Shown here: piece after piece, positions 40,001 to 53,921 of the stretch
Layout: every line of letters starts with the position of its first letter
Numbering within the stretch: the stretch's first letter is position 1
Assembly: GCA_008933995.1 (NCBI GenBank)
Contig: WARS01000014.1
Coordinates: 3,023,192-3,087,191, forward strand
Direction: 5' to 3'
DNA: 64,000 nt
Source of the DNA: Datnioides undecimradiatus
Lineage: Eukaryota > Chordata > Actinopteri > Lobotiformes > Datnioididae
The notes under the pieces: generated by a model
Seen by the model: only the letters and a program-made list of their open reading frames with translations
What the model was told of the DNA's origin: nothing
Database searches by the model: none
Translations under genes and position numbers: made by a program

Positions 40001-41723
40001 TGAGTCTCGATTGGTTTTTCACATGTATTTATCAAGAATCTTTGTTTGTTTTCATGCACTTAGTGTAATCATCATTGAATTCTTTAACCTTAATCATCAG
40101 TGTCAACCACAGCAGCGTGTAATTTGTAATGTTTACATTGCATTGTTAACTCTTCGGACTGTGATCCTGCAGACCGTTCCATTAAGCCTCACTGAATCTT
40201 AAATCCTCGAATTAGCTTCTCAGACGGGTGTAATCAAGACTGCAATTACCATACTTGCAGTGAATCAACTTTTTCCCCATCAGCCACATTCTTGGACTCA
40301 ATTAAAGCAGGCACTTCTACAGTCATTTAGTCAGGGGCCGGGAAATGATGGCATTGTGAGCAGCGGGACACGGGGTGAAGGTAGATGGGGCGTTATGTTT
40401 GGAGCAGCCTGTGTTTACTGTCTGTTTGCGGCTATCAGGGCACACATGCAGACAGATGAGGCACAACAGCTGGCCCTAATGCGTGTTGGGTAGGATCAGC
40501 CCGGCCCAGTCACACCACATCAATAGACCCATACGTTAGCTGACAGGGGGAGCACTAAACTGTGCTCGTCTAGCAGGTGTCATGGGCTCAGCCCCAGCAC
40601 AGGTGATAGGAAAATAGGCAATCTGTCTTTCCACTGGAGGTGTATTGAGGGGAAAAGGAGGAGGGTGTTGGGTTGCCACTGGACATCAGAACTCTGATCC
40701 TTCACAACAACAAAAAAAAAAACCTAAACAAAAGGGCTGTTTTACACAATGACAAACATTCATAACCTCCACCGGCAGCACTTACCCCAAAGAACTGCAG
40801 GGAGTGGCCAGCTGTTTGCTGGACCACAGTGCGGCCCCAGTCCTCATGTTACTGATATATCGCACTCAGTGTTGCATGTAGATAAATGAACAGTTTCAGT
40901 CCTCAAGCTTTGCTAATGTATTTAGTCTCATGTCACCATTTACGTTGCTACCATACCCTTTTTTTCAGTTGACCTTGTATATTATTATGTACAGTGACAG
41001 GCTGTAATTTGATCAAAATTAAACAATGAGGAGTTTGTTGGCTGCAAGCACTGAAGAGAGTGTTGTGTGCATTTTGAGAGCGCCATAATACTGGAAAATT
41101 ACAAGTCAGCGAGACTTGTAATTTGTTCAAGAAAAAGGAAACCTGCTAAGTTGGAAGGAGAAAATTAGTCATTACAATTCTGATTTTATAAAAGTAACTT
41201 TAAACAGATGATTAAATCCTCCTGATGTGCTTATTTTTCAACTACAAGTTACTAGTGTCTTCAAAATTAGTAGTTCACTAATAATGATGATGATAATAAC
41301 AAAGGTATGCATACTTGGACTGCTTTAATGGCATAGTAGATCTAAGTCTCTTGCCATTTACCCTGGAAACTAAATTTATGCGGCTCAGATAGGATAATAA
41401 CCACAGTACATTTATTACAAATGTGGATTTAATTACAGAACTACTTTGCTTTACAGAAAGCAGCAAAGTATTGAATAGATAATATGACAGTTTTTTTTAA
41501 TCTGTGAGGTTTCATCATTAAATTTAGGAGGATAGAAACACTCTGGTACTAAAATCTGAGAACAGCAGATACAGTCAGCTTTTATCTGCTGAGACACGGT
41601 GACAAGTGCTTTAACAATTCACTCATTTGTCCAGAGGATCTTAAGAACTGTGAGAATAACATGACAGTGTTGTCTGTGAAACATAATTCTGTCTGAAATA
41701 TCTTTATTTTGCTCTTTGTTGTG

Positions 41724-41735
41724 CCCCCCCCCCCC
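41724..41735 (+). repeat. Poly-C run
   Basis: Twelve consecutive C; simple sequence. Confidence 0.88.
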
Positions 41736-42624
41736 TACTTTTCTTTGTATTATATCACAGTGGTGGCTCATATTTAGCAATGGAACAGGTAATTTATTTA
41801 AGTCGGCTGAGTTTAATGCAGATCATACAGTAATCAAAATCATCAAGATCACGTCAGTTAGATTCACAGGTAAAAAGAAAAATAAAGTAGTCTTGTGGTC
41901 TGATACAGACACGCACGACACAGCACAGCACATCAGTCCACGTCTCTACATGTATCTTTCATGAGGCTGCAATGAGTCTAAAATCTACAAAGTCTGTGTT
42001 TTTCAATATTCTCCATACCAAGCACTTGAACGCAACATCAAGACATACCTTTTTTTAAGTAGTCTCTCTGGATGGTGAAAATTTGCCCCGATCAAATGCT
42101 GTTCACTGTAGTGGATCACTTTACAAAGATGATTAATGACAGCAGTCCACACTCTCTCCTAAGAAAAAATAAATATATATAAATAAATAAAGACAAACTG
42201 TCACCCACAGCACATCCCCAAAACAAAGATATTGAGCTGCTCCTCGTAGGACAGAGCTACTTTGCAAGCTCCTCCATTCTTGGTGTAACAGATTGAAACA
42301 TTGTGCAACTTTTAAGTGAGCACAATAAAATTCCTTCATTTGCACAATATCAATTAATTTGCACTCACTGAAGTTTGGCAGCAGCACTGTAGCCGTGGGG
42401 GAGTCTCCCACGTTTGTTGCTGTTTTAAGTGTTTGTAGTTGTTTTTTCTCTCTTTTTTTTTTTTATAGATTTGATCCAGTGCATTTACGTTTCCTGTACC
42501 TGTTTCAGCTTATTATTACTCTTTGATTTATCGGTTGTTCCTTATTCTGTCCATGTCTGATATGTCGTAGATTATAACATACACATAAATAAGAAGGTTT
42601 TGGAGTCGATGCGAGGCATTTTTA

Positions 42625-42668
42625 AAATATGTATTTACTTACTGTATTTACTTAAATATGTATTTACT
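42625..42668 (+). repeat. Short AT-rich tandem repeat
   Basis: AAATATGTATTTACT occurs at 42625-42639 and 42654-42668 with a related GTATTTACTT between them. This gives a 29-bp period with a half-period echo. Confidence 0.75.
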
Positions 42669-44925
42669 CTGGATGCAGAGAAATGAAATTAACACTGATC
42701 TAGCCAACCTTAGCACATTATACAAAGTCCTACACTGCTCCTTAATCTGCATTCAATGCTTTTGCCTGTTTATGAGATGAGAATTAACGTTTCATTCTAC
42801 ATTGTTCTGCGGATAATGGCAAAGGGGGAATTAAAAAATGGCCTCTTGACGATTGAACTGAGAGATCAACAATTTGACTGGAGGCTCGATGACACATTTT
42901 AATTACCAAAATTAAGTGGGCTGCTCTTCTCTCAGAATTTAGATTTAGTTACAGTATTTTCTACAGTCCAGTGGTGCATGTTTAACAAAAATGGATGGAT
43001 GGTGCATAATGTTTCTGTTCTCATTTCCTCACCATCTTAAATCCTGCCTTCACTTCTGCTCCACTGACAAAGACTGGCATTGGCCCGCCCACATTGTCTC
43101 TAATGTGTGTGTAGGTGGTTACCTGGGAGCAAAGCATGAGCTGCTCTATAGGAGGAAGTGGCCCATTATTTAGACAGAGTATCAGAAAGTGAAATAAGGC
43201 CTGCCACGCTAAATTTAGCACGACTAACATTTCCCCTTTTCAAATTCTGAGTTGTCATTAAAACCAAATTCACCAGGTGGTTCCTTCGTATGCGGCCTGT
43301 CAGAGTCGTCACCTGCCTCGCATTTCAAAGCCATTCCCTAAAAAAAACCTTGAATGCCACTCCATTATCCAAATTACATTCAAATGTTCTCGGAGTGAGC
43401 CTATAGTTTGAGACGTCCATTTCCCCGGAAATTTTACAGTCAAACAAGAAAAGCCCTAATTGCAGTTAGTCACCAGGACTCTCTTTTCTATACGGCATAC
43501 AAGAAAAAACAAAGTGACATGCTGACTCAATTTATAAAAAGTGTTCTTTTTAATTTAGATAATGATCTTCCTTGCCGTTAACGCACTTCCCACTATTCTT
43601 CACACCTTTATATGAACTGGTCGACATCCCTGATAAGACGTCTCCACTAGACTCATAGCTGGAGTTCTGTTGGTGTATTTTCCTCGAGCAAAGTGCCTCT
43701 TTTCACATATTTATTGCCAGTCACCTAATGCTTTGCTATTGTTCATGCACATTATTGGGCTGGATGTGGAAGCCATTTCTGTCTCTGTAATGTAGAGCGT
43801 GGCCATCAAGGCTCTTTATGGACGGTGGAAACAGGGCGGAGGAAAAACTCAGACCAGCTATTGTTGCCATTGTTGAGGGAACTCGGGAGGAAAGGCCTCC
43901 CGTGCTCAACGTGTACGCTCTAATAACAAAGCAAACATGAGAAATTTTTCCTCATAGTTTTTTTTTTTTTCACAATACACAGATGACAGATTGAAATTCA
44001 CAAGTCTCAATGGGAGGATCTCAAGGACAGCTTGAAGAATTTGTGCATTGTGCATAAGGCCGTAAACCCACTGCAGATGTGAGTGAGGTGGAAAAAGAAA
44101 TAAAGAAGCTGACCATTGTGTTGACAAATTCAATTTCCCTCTGCGTCAGAGGAGCCCACTGCAGCTTGGTGTCTGTGTAGCAACTGCGCTGAAGACATCC
44201 ACTTAAAAAACAGCACATTTACCACCAACATGAGCACAGAATTGATAATCATCCGGGAAAAAGACATGTTTATGATTTTTCAGGTAGATTTTGTTGACTG
44301 TAGCAGAAGGCTCGGACTGTCAAGAAAAAGGCAGCTGTGGGCGGCATCATAGCTCTCCTCCGTTTACACTGGTGTATTTGTAGTTACTCTGCTTCTGCTA
44401 AGCATCGGAAGTGTTATTACATCCTGCCAGTTTTAGCATACTGCACAGCAAATGATTTTTCAATTTCAGTGTGTTGAGAAACAGCCACTGCACAAGTTCA
44501 GCATGATGAATTTTTAAATGTCATTTAAGTTTACTACAGAGCAGAAAAAAAGTTTTCAGCCTCCTCAGCAGGGTCACGAGAGGCAAACATCTCAGAGCTA
44601 ACTCATCACATGTCCACTTCTCACAGATCACTTAATATACATTTTTTTAAAAGGGTATTGTTAAAATAATCAAATAAAAATAGATAAAGTTCACAGAGCA
44701 GCAAATAAGAAGAAGGATGGGAGACTTCTGAACAATGAGAGCAGCTCCCTTGTTATCAGACGGCGCATGTCTTCAGCCCTTATTTGCGGTGAGGTGTTAT
44801 TAACAGCGTGATGGCGCCGTCCCACCTCATCACATCATCTGTCAGAAGATCATCATTGGCACAGGAGGAGGATCCCAGTGTGCTGCTTATCAGCCTCAGA
44901 CACACGCAGCCTCACGTCCCTCTTG

Positions 44926-45350
44926 AGAGGAGAAAAGTAACTAAGCATATTACTCAAGTACTGCTGGGGTTAAGATGCACTGAGTACATTCATTGTGTGA
45001 GTCTTCGCCCTTCCATTTTATTAACTTGCCAAGAGAATTAGTGTAAAGACTCGACACACATCATATATGAAAATCATATGTGTTACTGGAGAGTTAACCT
45101 ACCCAGCAACAGTAAACGATGGAGTTACCCTGAGCACCACCTGCGCCAGCTGCAACATTAAAATGCTTTTCACACATTAATTCAATAATATAACAATCCA
45201 TTGTAATCCATTGTAATAAGGACTATTGTTTAGAATTTGTATTTTTATTTCAGACATACTGTAAATCTTTTAATGTACATTTACTTTTAAGTAATTCTGT
45301 ACTGTGGTGTTGCTAGTTTTACTTAAGTAACTTTAAGATTACTCTGTGGT
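44926..45350 (+). mobile_element. Decayed non-autonomous hAT-type DNA transposon (MITE)
   Basis: The left end reads AGAAAAGTAACTAAG then ATTACTCAAGTACTG. The right end reads CTGTACTGTGGTGTTGCTAG then TTTTACTTAAGTAACTTTAA. The interior has TAACCTACCCAGCAACAGTA, CAGCTGCAACATTAAAATGC and CACACATTAATTCAATAATA. This order matches a very common teleost element (ends like GTGGAAAGTAACTAAGTACA and GTGGTATTGCTACTTTTACT). The extreme CAGTGGTGG-type termini and target-site duplication have decayed. There is no transposase. The frame across 44808-45041 overlaps its left end and is not a gene. Confidence 0.85.
45196..45216 (+). repeat. 10-bp tandem duplication
   Basis: ATCCATTGTA occurs twice in a row inside the hAT-type element; a local slippage product. 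Confidence 0.8.
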
Positions 45351-46833
45351 TTCATAAAAGCAACAATACATTGATTTTACAACTATCAAGTATTTTATTT
45401 GTGCACAAACCCTTATATACTGTAGCGTAATCCTCTGTGCTAGGAGGTCAGTTGTTTGTATGTTGGCCATAAATACTCACTAGCTCATCAAATGTGCATT
45501 AATCTACAACTGAAAATGGTCCTGAACAATGTATTAGTTATTCTTGTTTGAGGAACAGCGATAGTGCCCAGCTGTTTTTAAGGAAATGATTTAGCAATTT
45601 TAGAAATATGCCTGAGACATGTATTTATAGATTTACATTGAGTAGAAACAAATTACCTTGCTGCAAAGAGGAAAGAAAAGACAAGACAGACAGACTACCA
45701 CATTGTTGTTTTTGTTGTTAGGATCTTGTTGACAATAACAACATTATAGAAAAGCACTAGCCTTTATCCTTTACAGCTGTAGTCGGGAACTTTTGTCCTC
45801 CTCATCCGACGAGCAGAGTAACTACCCAAACGCTGTCAATGCGCTAATGATGTAATGGGCTGCATCATGCTTTTAGTTGTTGTAGTCTGCTCCATGGCTA
45901 AGATTGCTCCCTCTTTCAGCTCTGGTGAACCAGCCATAGCTGGATAAACCCCGTCAGCATTGTTTGGACTGTAATGTTCATGTAAGTTCTCTCACTAAAG
46001 CATTAAATAATACTTCAGCCACTGGGAAATAAACAGTATATCTGACTAAATTCAATTGCTACTGCTAATCACAATTCCTCATTGCTTTAATTTCCCCCCA
46101 GATTTTCAGCTGTCATAAAGTGATTCTTTGTTTTTTTGACTATCTCTTAAATTGATGAGGCGCAATAATACATTCATTTTCTCCAGACAGAGTGTTGAGA
46201 AAGGGGTTGCTCTGTCACAGGTGTAGGGAATTACATTGTGTAGGCATCAGCACTCGGGGCCTAAAGTAGCTTAAAGCCTGTAACATTACGTCTGATCTGC
46301 AGGGTTAAGGCAGAACAAGCACTGTGCTCAAGTGTGGTACTATCGCTTCCTCTTCCCTCTTTCATACCAGCTTTGCTGTTGTTAAAGCAAAAGAAATTAG
46401 ACTGTCTGGGAGGAAAACAAGAGGCACCATCAGCAGCGTATTAGGAAACAGGTCATTTTCTTTGAATCTCTTGGTGAGCAGCTGGTCTTCTTATCCCAGT
46501 GGCATTTTTCTGAAATCTTATGTGCAGTTTATTTTTTCACCTCTTTAATGTCTATAGTGACTGCACATTGGCGTGCATCATTATTGTTATTATTCACTTG
46601 TGAGTGCACCGGGTTGTACTGTGTGTTCTAGGGGTACTATTTAATTTTCATCTCTCTCTTAATGTACACAACTAGGTGAGGAGTCATGTACATATTACTG
46701 CAGTGATTACCAATGCACGCATAAAGGCCAAGTAACATGAGTCATTCTCAAGTGAGGAGGCTATAAGCTGTTGAGCCAGCTGCCATCACTGGGTTTTTTG
46801 ACACAACATTATCCGGATCAGTGCTGTTGTTTT

Positions 46834-46852
46834 TTTATTTATTTATTTATTT
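46834..46852 (+). repeat. (TTTA)n microsatellite
   Basis: About four TTTA units after a T run. Confidence 0.85.
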
Positions 46853-48570
46853 CTTTTGCATTAGCTGGTGTGAAAGTAACATGTTGCTGCTGTAACACAC
46901 TCTGGGCTTAATGCTTAATCTTTATGCAGCAAACTATGTGATTTTACCTCCTAAAATTGGTCAAGCAAGCTTTTTTGGGTTTTTTGTTGTTGTTTTTTTT
47001 TTTGTGGTGGATTAACCTGAAATGGAGGAGGCAGTATGTTTTGTGTAATGAATAACATGCTTCTTCCAAAACCGATTTGTATTCATGCATTGCTAAATCA
47101 CACAGGCCACTGTGTCTTTGCTTCTGGTTGTGATGTCAGGAGGACTGGAAGGAGCTGAAATGGGGAAAAAATAGAATAAAATTTAAAAAAAAAAACACGA
47201 GAGAATAATCAGAAAGCTGTTCACGTTGAAATGAGTTTCCCCCTCTGCTCGCTGCTTCTGCCTTCGACTGATACCCTAAACACACGTGGAGTTCGGTTTG
47301 CTTTGGAGGGAAAGTCATATCAGATAACCAGCTCTGTCTTTTTATTTCTAGAACGGTTCACACTTATCTACAAAACTCCCAGTTATGTTTCCCTCTCAGG
47401 TCCGCAGCCTCTGGATCTGAGCCTTTGCCGCTCGTGAACATGTGACATTGTGGTAAACGTGTTGTCTTTTGATAATGCTGCTGTCACACATCTGTACTGA
47501 CGGTTGCAGCATTCATTATTCTCGTCATAGCCATCGATTACAGAGGCTGCAGTTGCCATTTCTTGTTCGTCTCTGGAATATAGAGGATGTAGATGTGCGT
47601 TTCAAAGGATGCCGTTGTCCCCCTGGTTGGCTGTTCCTCAACTTTGGTCCAGACTGTAAGCGTTTACTACTGGATGAATTCATGAAGACATATTGTACAG
47701 ATGATCAGGTCATACAGAGGATGAACCCTAATGACTTTGGTGTCCTGACTTTTCCTTTCTTGCTGTCATTGGTTAAAATAATTTGATTTATGTCTTCATA
47801 AACTAATGACAGTCCCATCGACTGCGGTGGCGAGAACTGTGTGCCCTGTTTCTGTGTGTGGGCCTGAGATTATTAAGGTGTTAGACAGGTATTACTAATT
47901 AGCATTACTACTGTAGATCCAGAGGCCGCTATAAAAAGGGCCTGATATTCAATCCATGGGATTTTTTTATTTAAACCCGGTGTCAACAGACCAACAAACA
48001 AATATGACGCTTGTTAGCTACTGCTGTCACTTGTAGCTTTAGGCATGCTTGCGTAAGCTAACAGAATGAGCTCACTGAGATTAAGTGCGTTCACACCTAC
48101 CTGGGATTGGGACACAATATGACCACAGACCGTTGCAATCCATTCACAATGAGTCTTGTGTGCATCTTCATATCTCCTTATCCAGGAAACAGGTCACATA
48201 TTAATGGGGTCTTGTGAAGAGAAACGTTGTTAATGCATTATCAAATTCTCAGTCAGCGAGAATACCCTTCTGTGCTTAAGCATGCGTTCCCCTTATCTTT
48301 GCACGATACTGTTAGTGAGCCCAGTGGCACAGTGTGTCACCGCTACAGTAAGTGCCGGTGGCTTGTTAAATTGGAAAGTTGGTGCCGGCATTTTGTTACA
48401 GTAATTAGAGTTGAACAGGTGATGCTTTATCTCAGTCTTGTTATGGATCATATCTTGGTGTTGTGTTCTAATTCTCTGTCTGATGCCGAGGAGCCTCCAC
48501 GAGCCGTCACACTAATTAGATCGAGCGAGTCATCCCCCATTTCTAGGATCTTTACTGGGAGGAGGGTAAA

Positions 48571-48602
48571 TGATGAGACGAGGAGGAGGAGGAAGAGAAA
48601 GG
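48571..48602 (+). repeat. Polypurine tract, (GAG)n-like
   Basis: GATGAGACGAGGAGGAGGAG then GAAGAGAAAGG: almost pure purine, with GAG triplets. Such tracts can adopt triplex (H-DNA) structure; that is general knowledge, not shown here. Confidence 0.75.
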
Positions 48603-51354
48603 AATTGGCAGGTTGATGTGGTTGACAAGTGTCGCAGGGGGTCCTCACGTTTACAGCAGTTTGTGTCAAAAGGCTTTTGAGCAGACTGGAGAACTTTAAG
48701 GAGCGCCTGCTTGTATCAGCAGTCAAACAGTCTCCCTTTGCCGCTTTTGTCTTTTTGCCAAACTGAACCTGTTTCTTTGGACGGTGTCTAAACTGTGTAT
48801 TTTCTTTGTGAACGTTTGCCATATTCCTCACTGTGCAGCCGGCGGAACACGTTTGGAGTAATTGCAAAGCTCTCAAAGTAACAATGTTTGTAATATGAGA
48901 AATGGGATATGAAGCGAGTTTCATTTTAACTCTGAATTGCAATTTGTAGTGTTTTGTTGGGCTTTTCCAGGATCATAAACAATATAGATTACCCGCGATA
49001 CTGACATTCCATTATTTTAAGGTTTATGGCTCTTGATCATTATGGCAGTCTGCCTCACTTTCTGCGGTTCGAATTGTTCCACAGTTGTAAAATGCAGTGT
49101 GTGAAACCTTTCATTTCAGCTGTAGGCGTATCCGGTAATTAAAGGATTAACTTGGTAATCTAAATTGTCTCTTGTCTTTTCCTTCCTCCTTCCTCCCATT
49201 ATTTCCTAACATCCATTTCAAAGATTTAAGAATGCCTCCTTTCCCTCTCTGTGTGCGTCTCTGCTCCTTCCCAAGCCTGCGCTGAGTTCTGTAATCAACT
49301 TGCTTCTGGATAACCTCGTTTCCGGCTAAGCGTAAGGGGGACGACAAATCCACGAACGCTGTGTGCGTGCCTTGGATGGCAAAGACTGCGACTGCGTCTG
49401 CCCCTCCCCACAGCCCACGATGTCTTCAGTTCCTTTGAGGATTGCATGTAGTTATTAAGTCAAAATGTGTTTAAATCTCTGTGACTCTTTTGAAAAACAT
49501 CGTGCACTGAACCACCAAACAGGTGAAGCTTTGAAGAATCTGAGGCATTTAAATCCAGAGTTTTGCTACAGAAAGGCATTTTGAATCCAGCTCTAAAATG
49601 AGCTAAATCTATCAAGTGCTCCCTGTGTCTGCACAGGCTTTGCTGTGCTCTGTGAATATCTCAAGCTATTCTGTAGTCTCTTGAGATGAATTCATTTTTA
49701 AAGACTTATGCACAAGGATCTGATTTATTTTCTATAATTTTTTGTGTTTTTCAGCTGAATATCTTGCTTGCTTGAAATGACCTGATACACCAAGGTTAGC
49801 AAACAATAATAGCTAAACTAAGCTTTACATACAAAGCAGAGTTGTTATGCAAGTGTCTGAATGATATCTCCTCTACCTAATAAGCTGTATGAAGACCAGA
49901 AATTATTTTTAGACACAAACACTCAAAGAGGAGCGCATTTCTAACTAATAATGCAACACGATCTTTGCCATGCTTTGGATTTGAATTATGTATTTTCAGT
50001 TTAAACTAAGCTCTTCATCTCTCGGGGAGATGCTACTTAATACGATGCTGTGATCAAAAGTTTATTTTCTCACAAAGCAGCTAAACGCTCTCACACTTAA
50101 TTTGGAATGCCCAAAGATTCGTAATGAAAGAGGACATCATATATGTAACTTGAGTAAAATACGCCAAGTCACTGAATTATGCAGCACGGGGCCCAGAGTG
50201 TATTGGAGAGTCTCAGCCAGTGATTAAACCACTGCTATAGAAAACTGATTTGAGTCTGAGAGGCTGATTCAGCCATGAAACTGGATTGTCTGCCGAAACA
50301 TCTGGAAATGAATGGGGACAAAGCATCAGCTGTGGCACTTGAGCGATGAATATGAATATTCTATCCAATCTGGAAACTCTTAGTCCACACAGTGTTAATG
50401 ATGCCTCTAAGAATAGGGATGTGCTTTCTGAATCACAGGTCCGACCGTGCAACGGTTTAAATCGGAAAGATAAATTCGTCTCGTGTTAGCACTCGCGCTG
50501 TTATGTACACAAATTCAGGCTCCCAGCTGTTGATCTTGTTAAACATCACTTTCAGCCATTTATTCACACACATTTGCACAAACATGCACATCTGCAGGGA
50601 GAAATATATTCACACTCATGGAGCCTGTGTCACTTAACACGCAGTTCTTGAAATGGGAGTTCTTTTACGTCGACAGGAACTTAAAATGGTCTCATATTAG
50701 GTTTCAAGGCAAATACGCCTTTCATGACGGCGCCGCCTTGAAAGGCAGGCGAAGCGAAGGTGTCGGGGAGCGCTGGTGCTGGTGGCAAAGGTAGACGGCA
50801 CAAAGTTGCTTCCCCGCTTGGACCCCCCTGCTGAGGTGTTGCTTCAAATAGATGACAGGAAAAATTAATAAATAAAAGTCAACAAACTGGAATAAGCAGA
50901 TGTGTAAGCTCCTGTTCAAAGGTGTTGGGCTCATTAACTGTGTTGCTGTGCGTCATATTTACACAACTAACAGCTCCAACTTTTTTCTTGTGTTGCCAAA
51001 CTGTTTAACGACACAACAGCATTCAATCATTGAGAGTGCCGCATGTTTGAGTAGAGGTGATTTATATCAGCAGCTTCTGATGGCAACGATGTGACCCTAG
51101 CTCCAGGAGAGCATCTATCATGGAAATATTCTTGTCAGGGAACAGTGTAGGCAGCGTGGTATTAGTATCCTGAATTAATATATGCACACAGATGTACAGG
51201 CCTGCATCAATGTTCATGCTTAGCAGCCAATTTTCTATTCATTTAAATGGGAGAAGATTGCGATAACGTCACATGTGGCATGTGTGAGACTGATTTACTT
51301 ATTCTATTCACCGCCCCCCTCCCAGCCCCCCCTCTCCTTCTGTCCTTCATTCCC

Positions 51355-51378
51355 TTTTTTTTTTTTTTTTTTTTTTTT
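51355..51378 (+). repeat. Poly-T tract after a C-rich stretch
   Basis: Twenty-four consecutive T, preceded by CCGCCCCCCTCCCAGCCCCC (51311 onward); a long pyrimidine-only strand bias. Confidence 0.92.
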
Positions 51379-51673
51379 AAGCCACTCTGCATCCTTGATG
51401 TAAACGTGATGTGATTACGTTCAGGTTGCTGTGGGGGCCATCTATTCTATCTATTCTACATGTTTATTCAATGCATCTGAGTCGTTTCTATACAAGTGTA
51501 TTTTCAACTGCCAGGGACTGTTTTCCAGACCAAACTTAATGACCAGGCACATTATATGGTATCTGACTTTGTTGGTGTTTGAGCATTTCTGTGCAAGCCT
51601 GCGTTGTTGATTGCATACATAATTCTGCGTCTCTCATTGATCGAGGAAAAGCTGCTTGTGAGCAGCTTGTGCC

Positions 51674-51687
51674 TTTTTTTTTTTTTT
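51674..51687 (+). repeat. Poly-T tract
   Basis: About fourteen consecutive T; simple sequence. Confidence 0.9.
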
Positions 51688-51994
51688 GCACGCTTGCGGT
51701 CTACATTTTGCACACGTGCAAAAAAGCTTGTGTTTGTGTCTTTAACCCCCGTGAATGTATATGCATGTGTACAGTATACAGGAGTACGCGTGTCTGTGCA
51801 TGCACGTGTTTGTGTGAGTGTTTGACAGAGAATGAGTGTGTGTGGTTGAAGGAGTGCTTGTTGAGGCGTGGTTGTCTCATTGAAAAATGTATTCTGAATC
51901 CCAGACATGTGGAGGAGTAAATATTTGTCATCTGGGGACAAACATACATCAGTCAGCCGTGCTCCGGGTTATATATGATTCTGGATGGAGCTGC

Positions 51995-52021
51995 TTTTTT
52001 TTTTTTTTTTTTTTTTTTTTT
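51995..52021 (+). repeat. Poly-T tract
   Basis: Twenty-seven consecutive T, the longest homopolymer in the window. No retroposon body recognised beside it. Confidence 0.93.
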
Positions 52022-53208
52022 ACTCATCCCATTTCTGCCTCTTTCTCTTTGTTTGATCACTCCCAACGTTAATGTGGTCTGCGGCTTATTGAATATATTT
52101 CTAACTATGCATGAACAACGTCCCTGTTCCCCAGAACCTTAATGTACATACATTATATTTAGAGTGATTGCCAAATAAAGATACTCAGTGGTATAAAAGA
52201 AAAATCCAGAAGCCACTTGAGCAAACCCAAGCACTCTGTAGAAAAACATCAACCAACAAAGTGATTGTGACATATTTGATCTTGGCTTTGTTGTTAATGA
52301 CGGCTAAACATGAAATGGTTTAATATTCTGGATAGTAATTTTAATTGAATTAATTTCAGAGGACATTGTAAGGCGCTGATGGTGTCATAAAACACTTGTT
52401 ATAGCTGCTGTTCATCACTGTGATGTAAATTATGCCCAGTGATTGCTCAATGATGCTTTCCTTTGGGTACATGACGTTGTAAAAAGAAAAAAAAAATGTA
52501 ATTGGCTCCAAAGGGCACCCGATGTGTTGGTGCCATGAGGGAGGAACACAAAAGAGGGTTATTTTCTCTCCAGCTATGGCTTTTCTCCCTGCTGACATCT
52601 TCATACTGCGGTGCATTCAGCAATTCTGTTCTCCAAGTAGATAATAAGGAGTGAAATTAAAAAATAAATGCTTATTTGACAAATGGCAATAACACAAGCC
52701 GACAGGACGTGGCACACTGACACTAACGGGGGAGAAGTGGGGATGAGCGCGAGAGAGTATTTCAAAATAAGACTCCAGCTTTGTGTGTGTACATATAAAG
52801 ATACCTACCCGTTGAAAATGATATAGTCAAGTGACATGAAAGAGAAAATCTTTATGAAATATTGAAGATGAATGGTAACAAAAGACATTTACAAAGCTGC
52901 AACACTTGGGAAAATCTAACCCTGCTTTTGAAAATGCACTGGTGTGTGCGTATATAGTTACAACGGCTTACAGGAATAAAACTTTTTCTTATTTATTATT
53001 AAATATACTGTATATTTTTGAGCCTTCCTGACTGCATCATAACCACTTCATCATCTCCTCCTCTCTGTGGATGTGCTGGGTCCCAGACTTGAGAGTTGAC
53101 AGGGTCAGCTGGGCAGATGAGACATGGGGTCTGTGCACAGCAGGAAATCTGCTCTGGACATCATGGCTCAGCTCACTGACACCTGGTGCACCCATGTTGT
53201 GTTTGTGC

Positions 53209-53234
53209 GTATGCGTGTGTGTGTGTGTGTGTGT
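53209..53234 (+). repeat. (TG)n microsatellite
   Basis: TG units with one ATGCG interruption near the start. Confidence 0.93.
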
Positions 53235-53673
53235 TTTAGGTCTGTTGAACTGTCTCTCGAGAGAATAGCAGCTGCAGACAAATATCATGTCATGACCTCT
53301 GATGTCTTTCTTTTAAAAAGTACACGAATCCAAATTATTATTCTGGATTCTTTCCATGAAAGTGTTTAAAACTGTGCAGGAAGGCACAGAGTACCAAGTG
53401 GTTACTGGGCTCCAGCTCCACATCCAGCTCACTGTATCAATTAAATCATCTTCATTGGCCGAACGATCAACAAGGGAGACATTTAGCGTCCTGTGTTTGT
53501 TGTTTGTGTGTGGACTAAATGATCTGGCAATGGGCTCCGATGCATTTGACAATTAATGGCTGCTTTAGCCAATTACATTCAGTGGAATCTAATGCGGTGC
53601 TTATAGTGCTGCTGTATGTCTATTTGATTTGTGCATTGACCTGCAAGAAGTCTGTTAAGTGGCCGATACTCCC

Positions 53674-53715
53674 TGTGTGTGTGAGTGCGTGTGTGTGTTT
53701 GTGTGTGTGCGCGCG
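53674..53715 (+). repeat. (TG)n / (CG)n alternating purine-pyrimidine tract
   Basis: Interrupted GTGTGTGAGTGCGTGTGTG ending in GTGCGCGCG. Alternating GT/GC is the classical Z-DNA-prone pattern. Confidence 0.88.
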
Positions 53716-53921
53716 TTGACTTTGAAGTACATTGTGTCGTGACAATAATCTAAGCCAATTTACTACGCATCAGCCCTCCATTATGGGTTTGATATAAAGC
53801 AGTGCGTGACTAGAATGCCTTCCCATAAAATGACAATTTACCTCTCTAAAGAAATTACGTGTTTAACCTCATTAACCTAAAGTGCATGTACTAAAATGGA
53901 AGTATAACCCCCACCCCTTGC

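Larger units (their letters stand above)
31291..44925. other. No gene confirmed; G4 minisatellite, AP-1 inverted repeat, candidate exon
   Basis: Unique-looking, mostly AT-rich sequence. Listed separately: (TG)n at 31465, G-rich minisatellite at 33331, candidate exon at 36132, inverted repeat at 37040, C12 run at 41724-41735 and a small AT repeat at 42625. Short frames elsewhere have no recognisable domains. Confidence 0.55.

Noticed and set aside
44808..45041. 77-codon frame starting just before the hAT-type element
   Set aside because: Runs into the transposon end; no family resemblance.
45351..46060. Possible further repeat downstream of the MITE
   Set aside because: Some phrases feel familiar from fish repeats, but no ordered set of motifs could be matched, so no element is called.
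47469..47786. 105-codon plus-strand frame with a protein-like second half
   Set aside because: Opens at TTG; no recognisable motif; no sign of exon boundaries giving a sensible phase. A protein search could revisit it.
48448..48942. 164-codon minus-strand frame
   Set aside because: No recognisable domain; its Leu/Phe run is simply the complement of a (GAG)n tract. No splice or promoter support.
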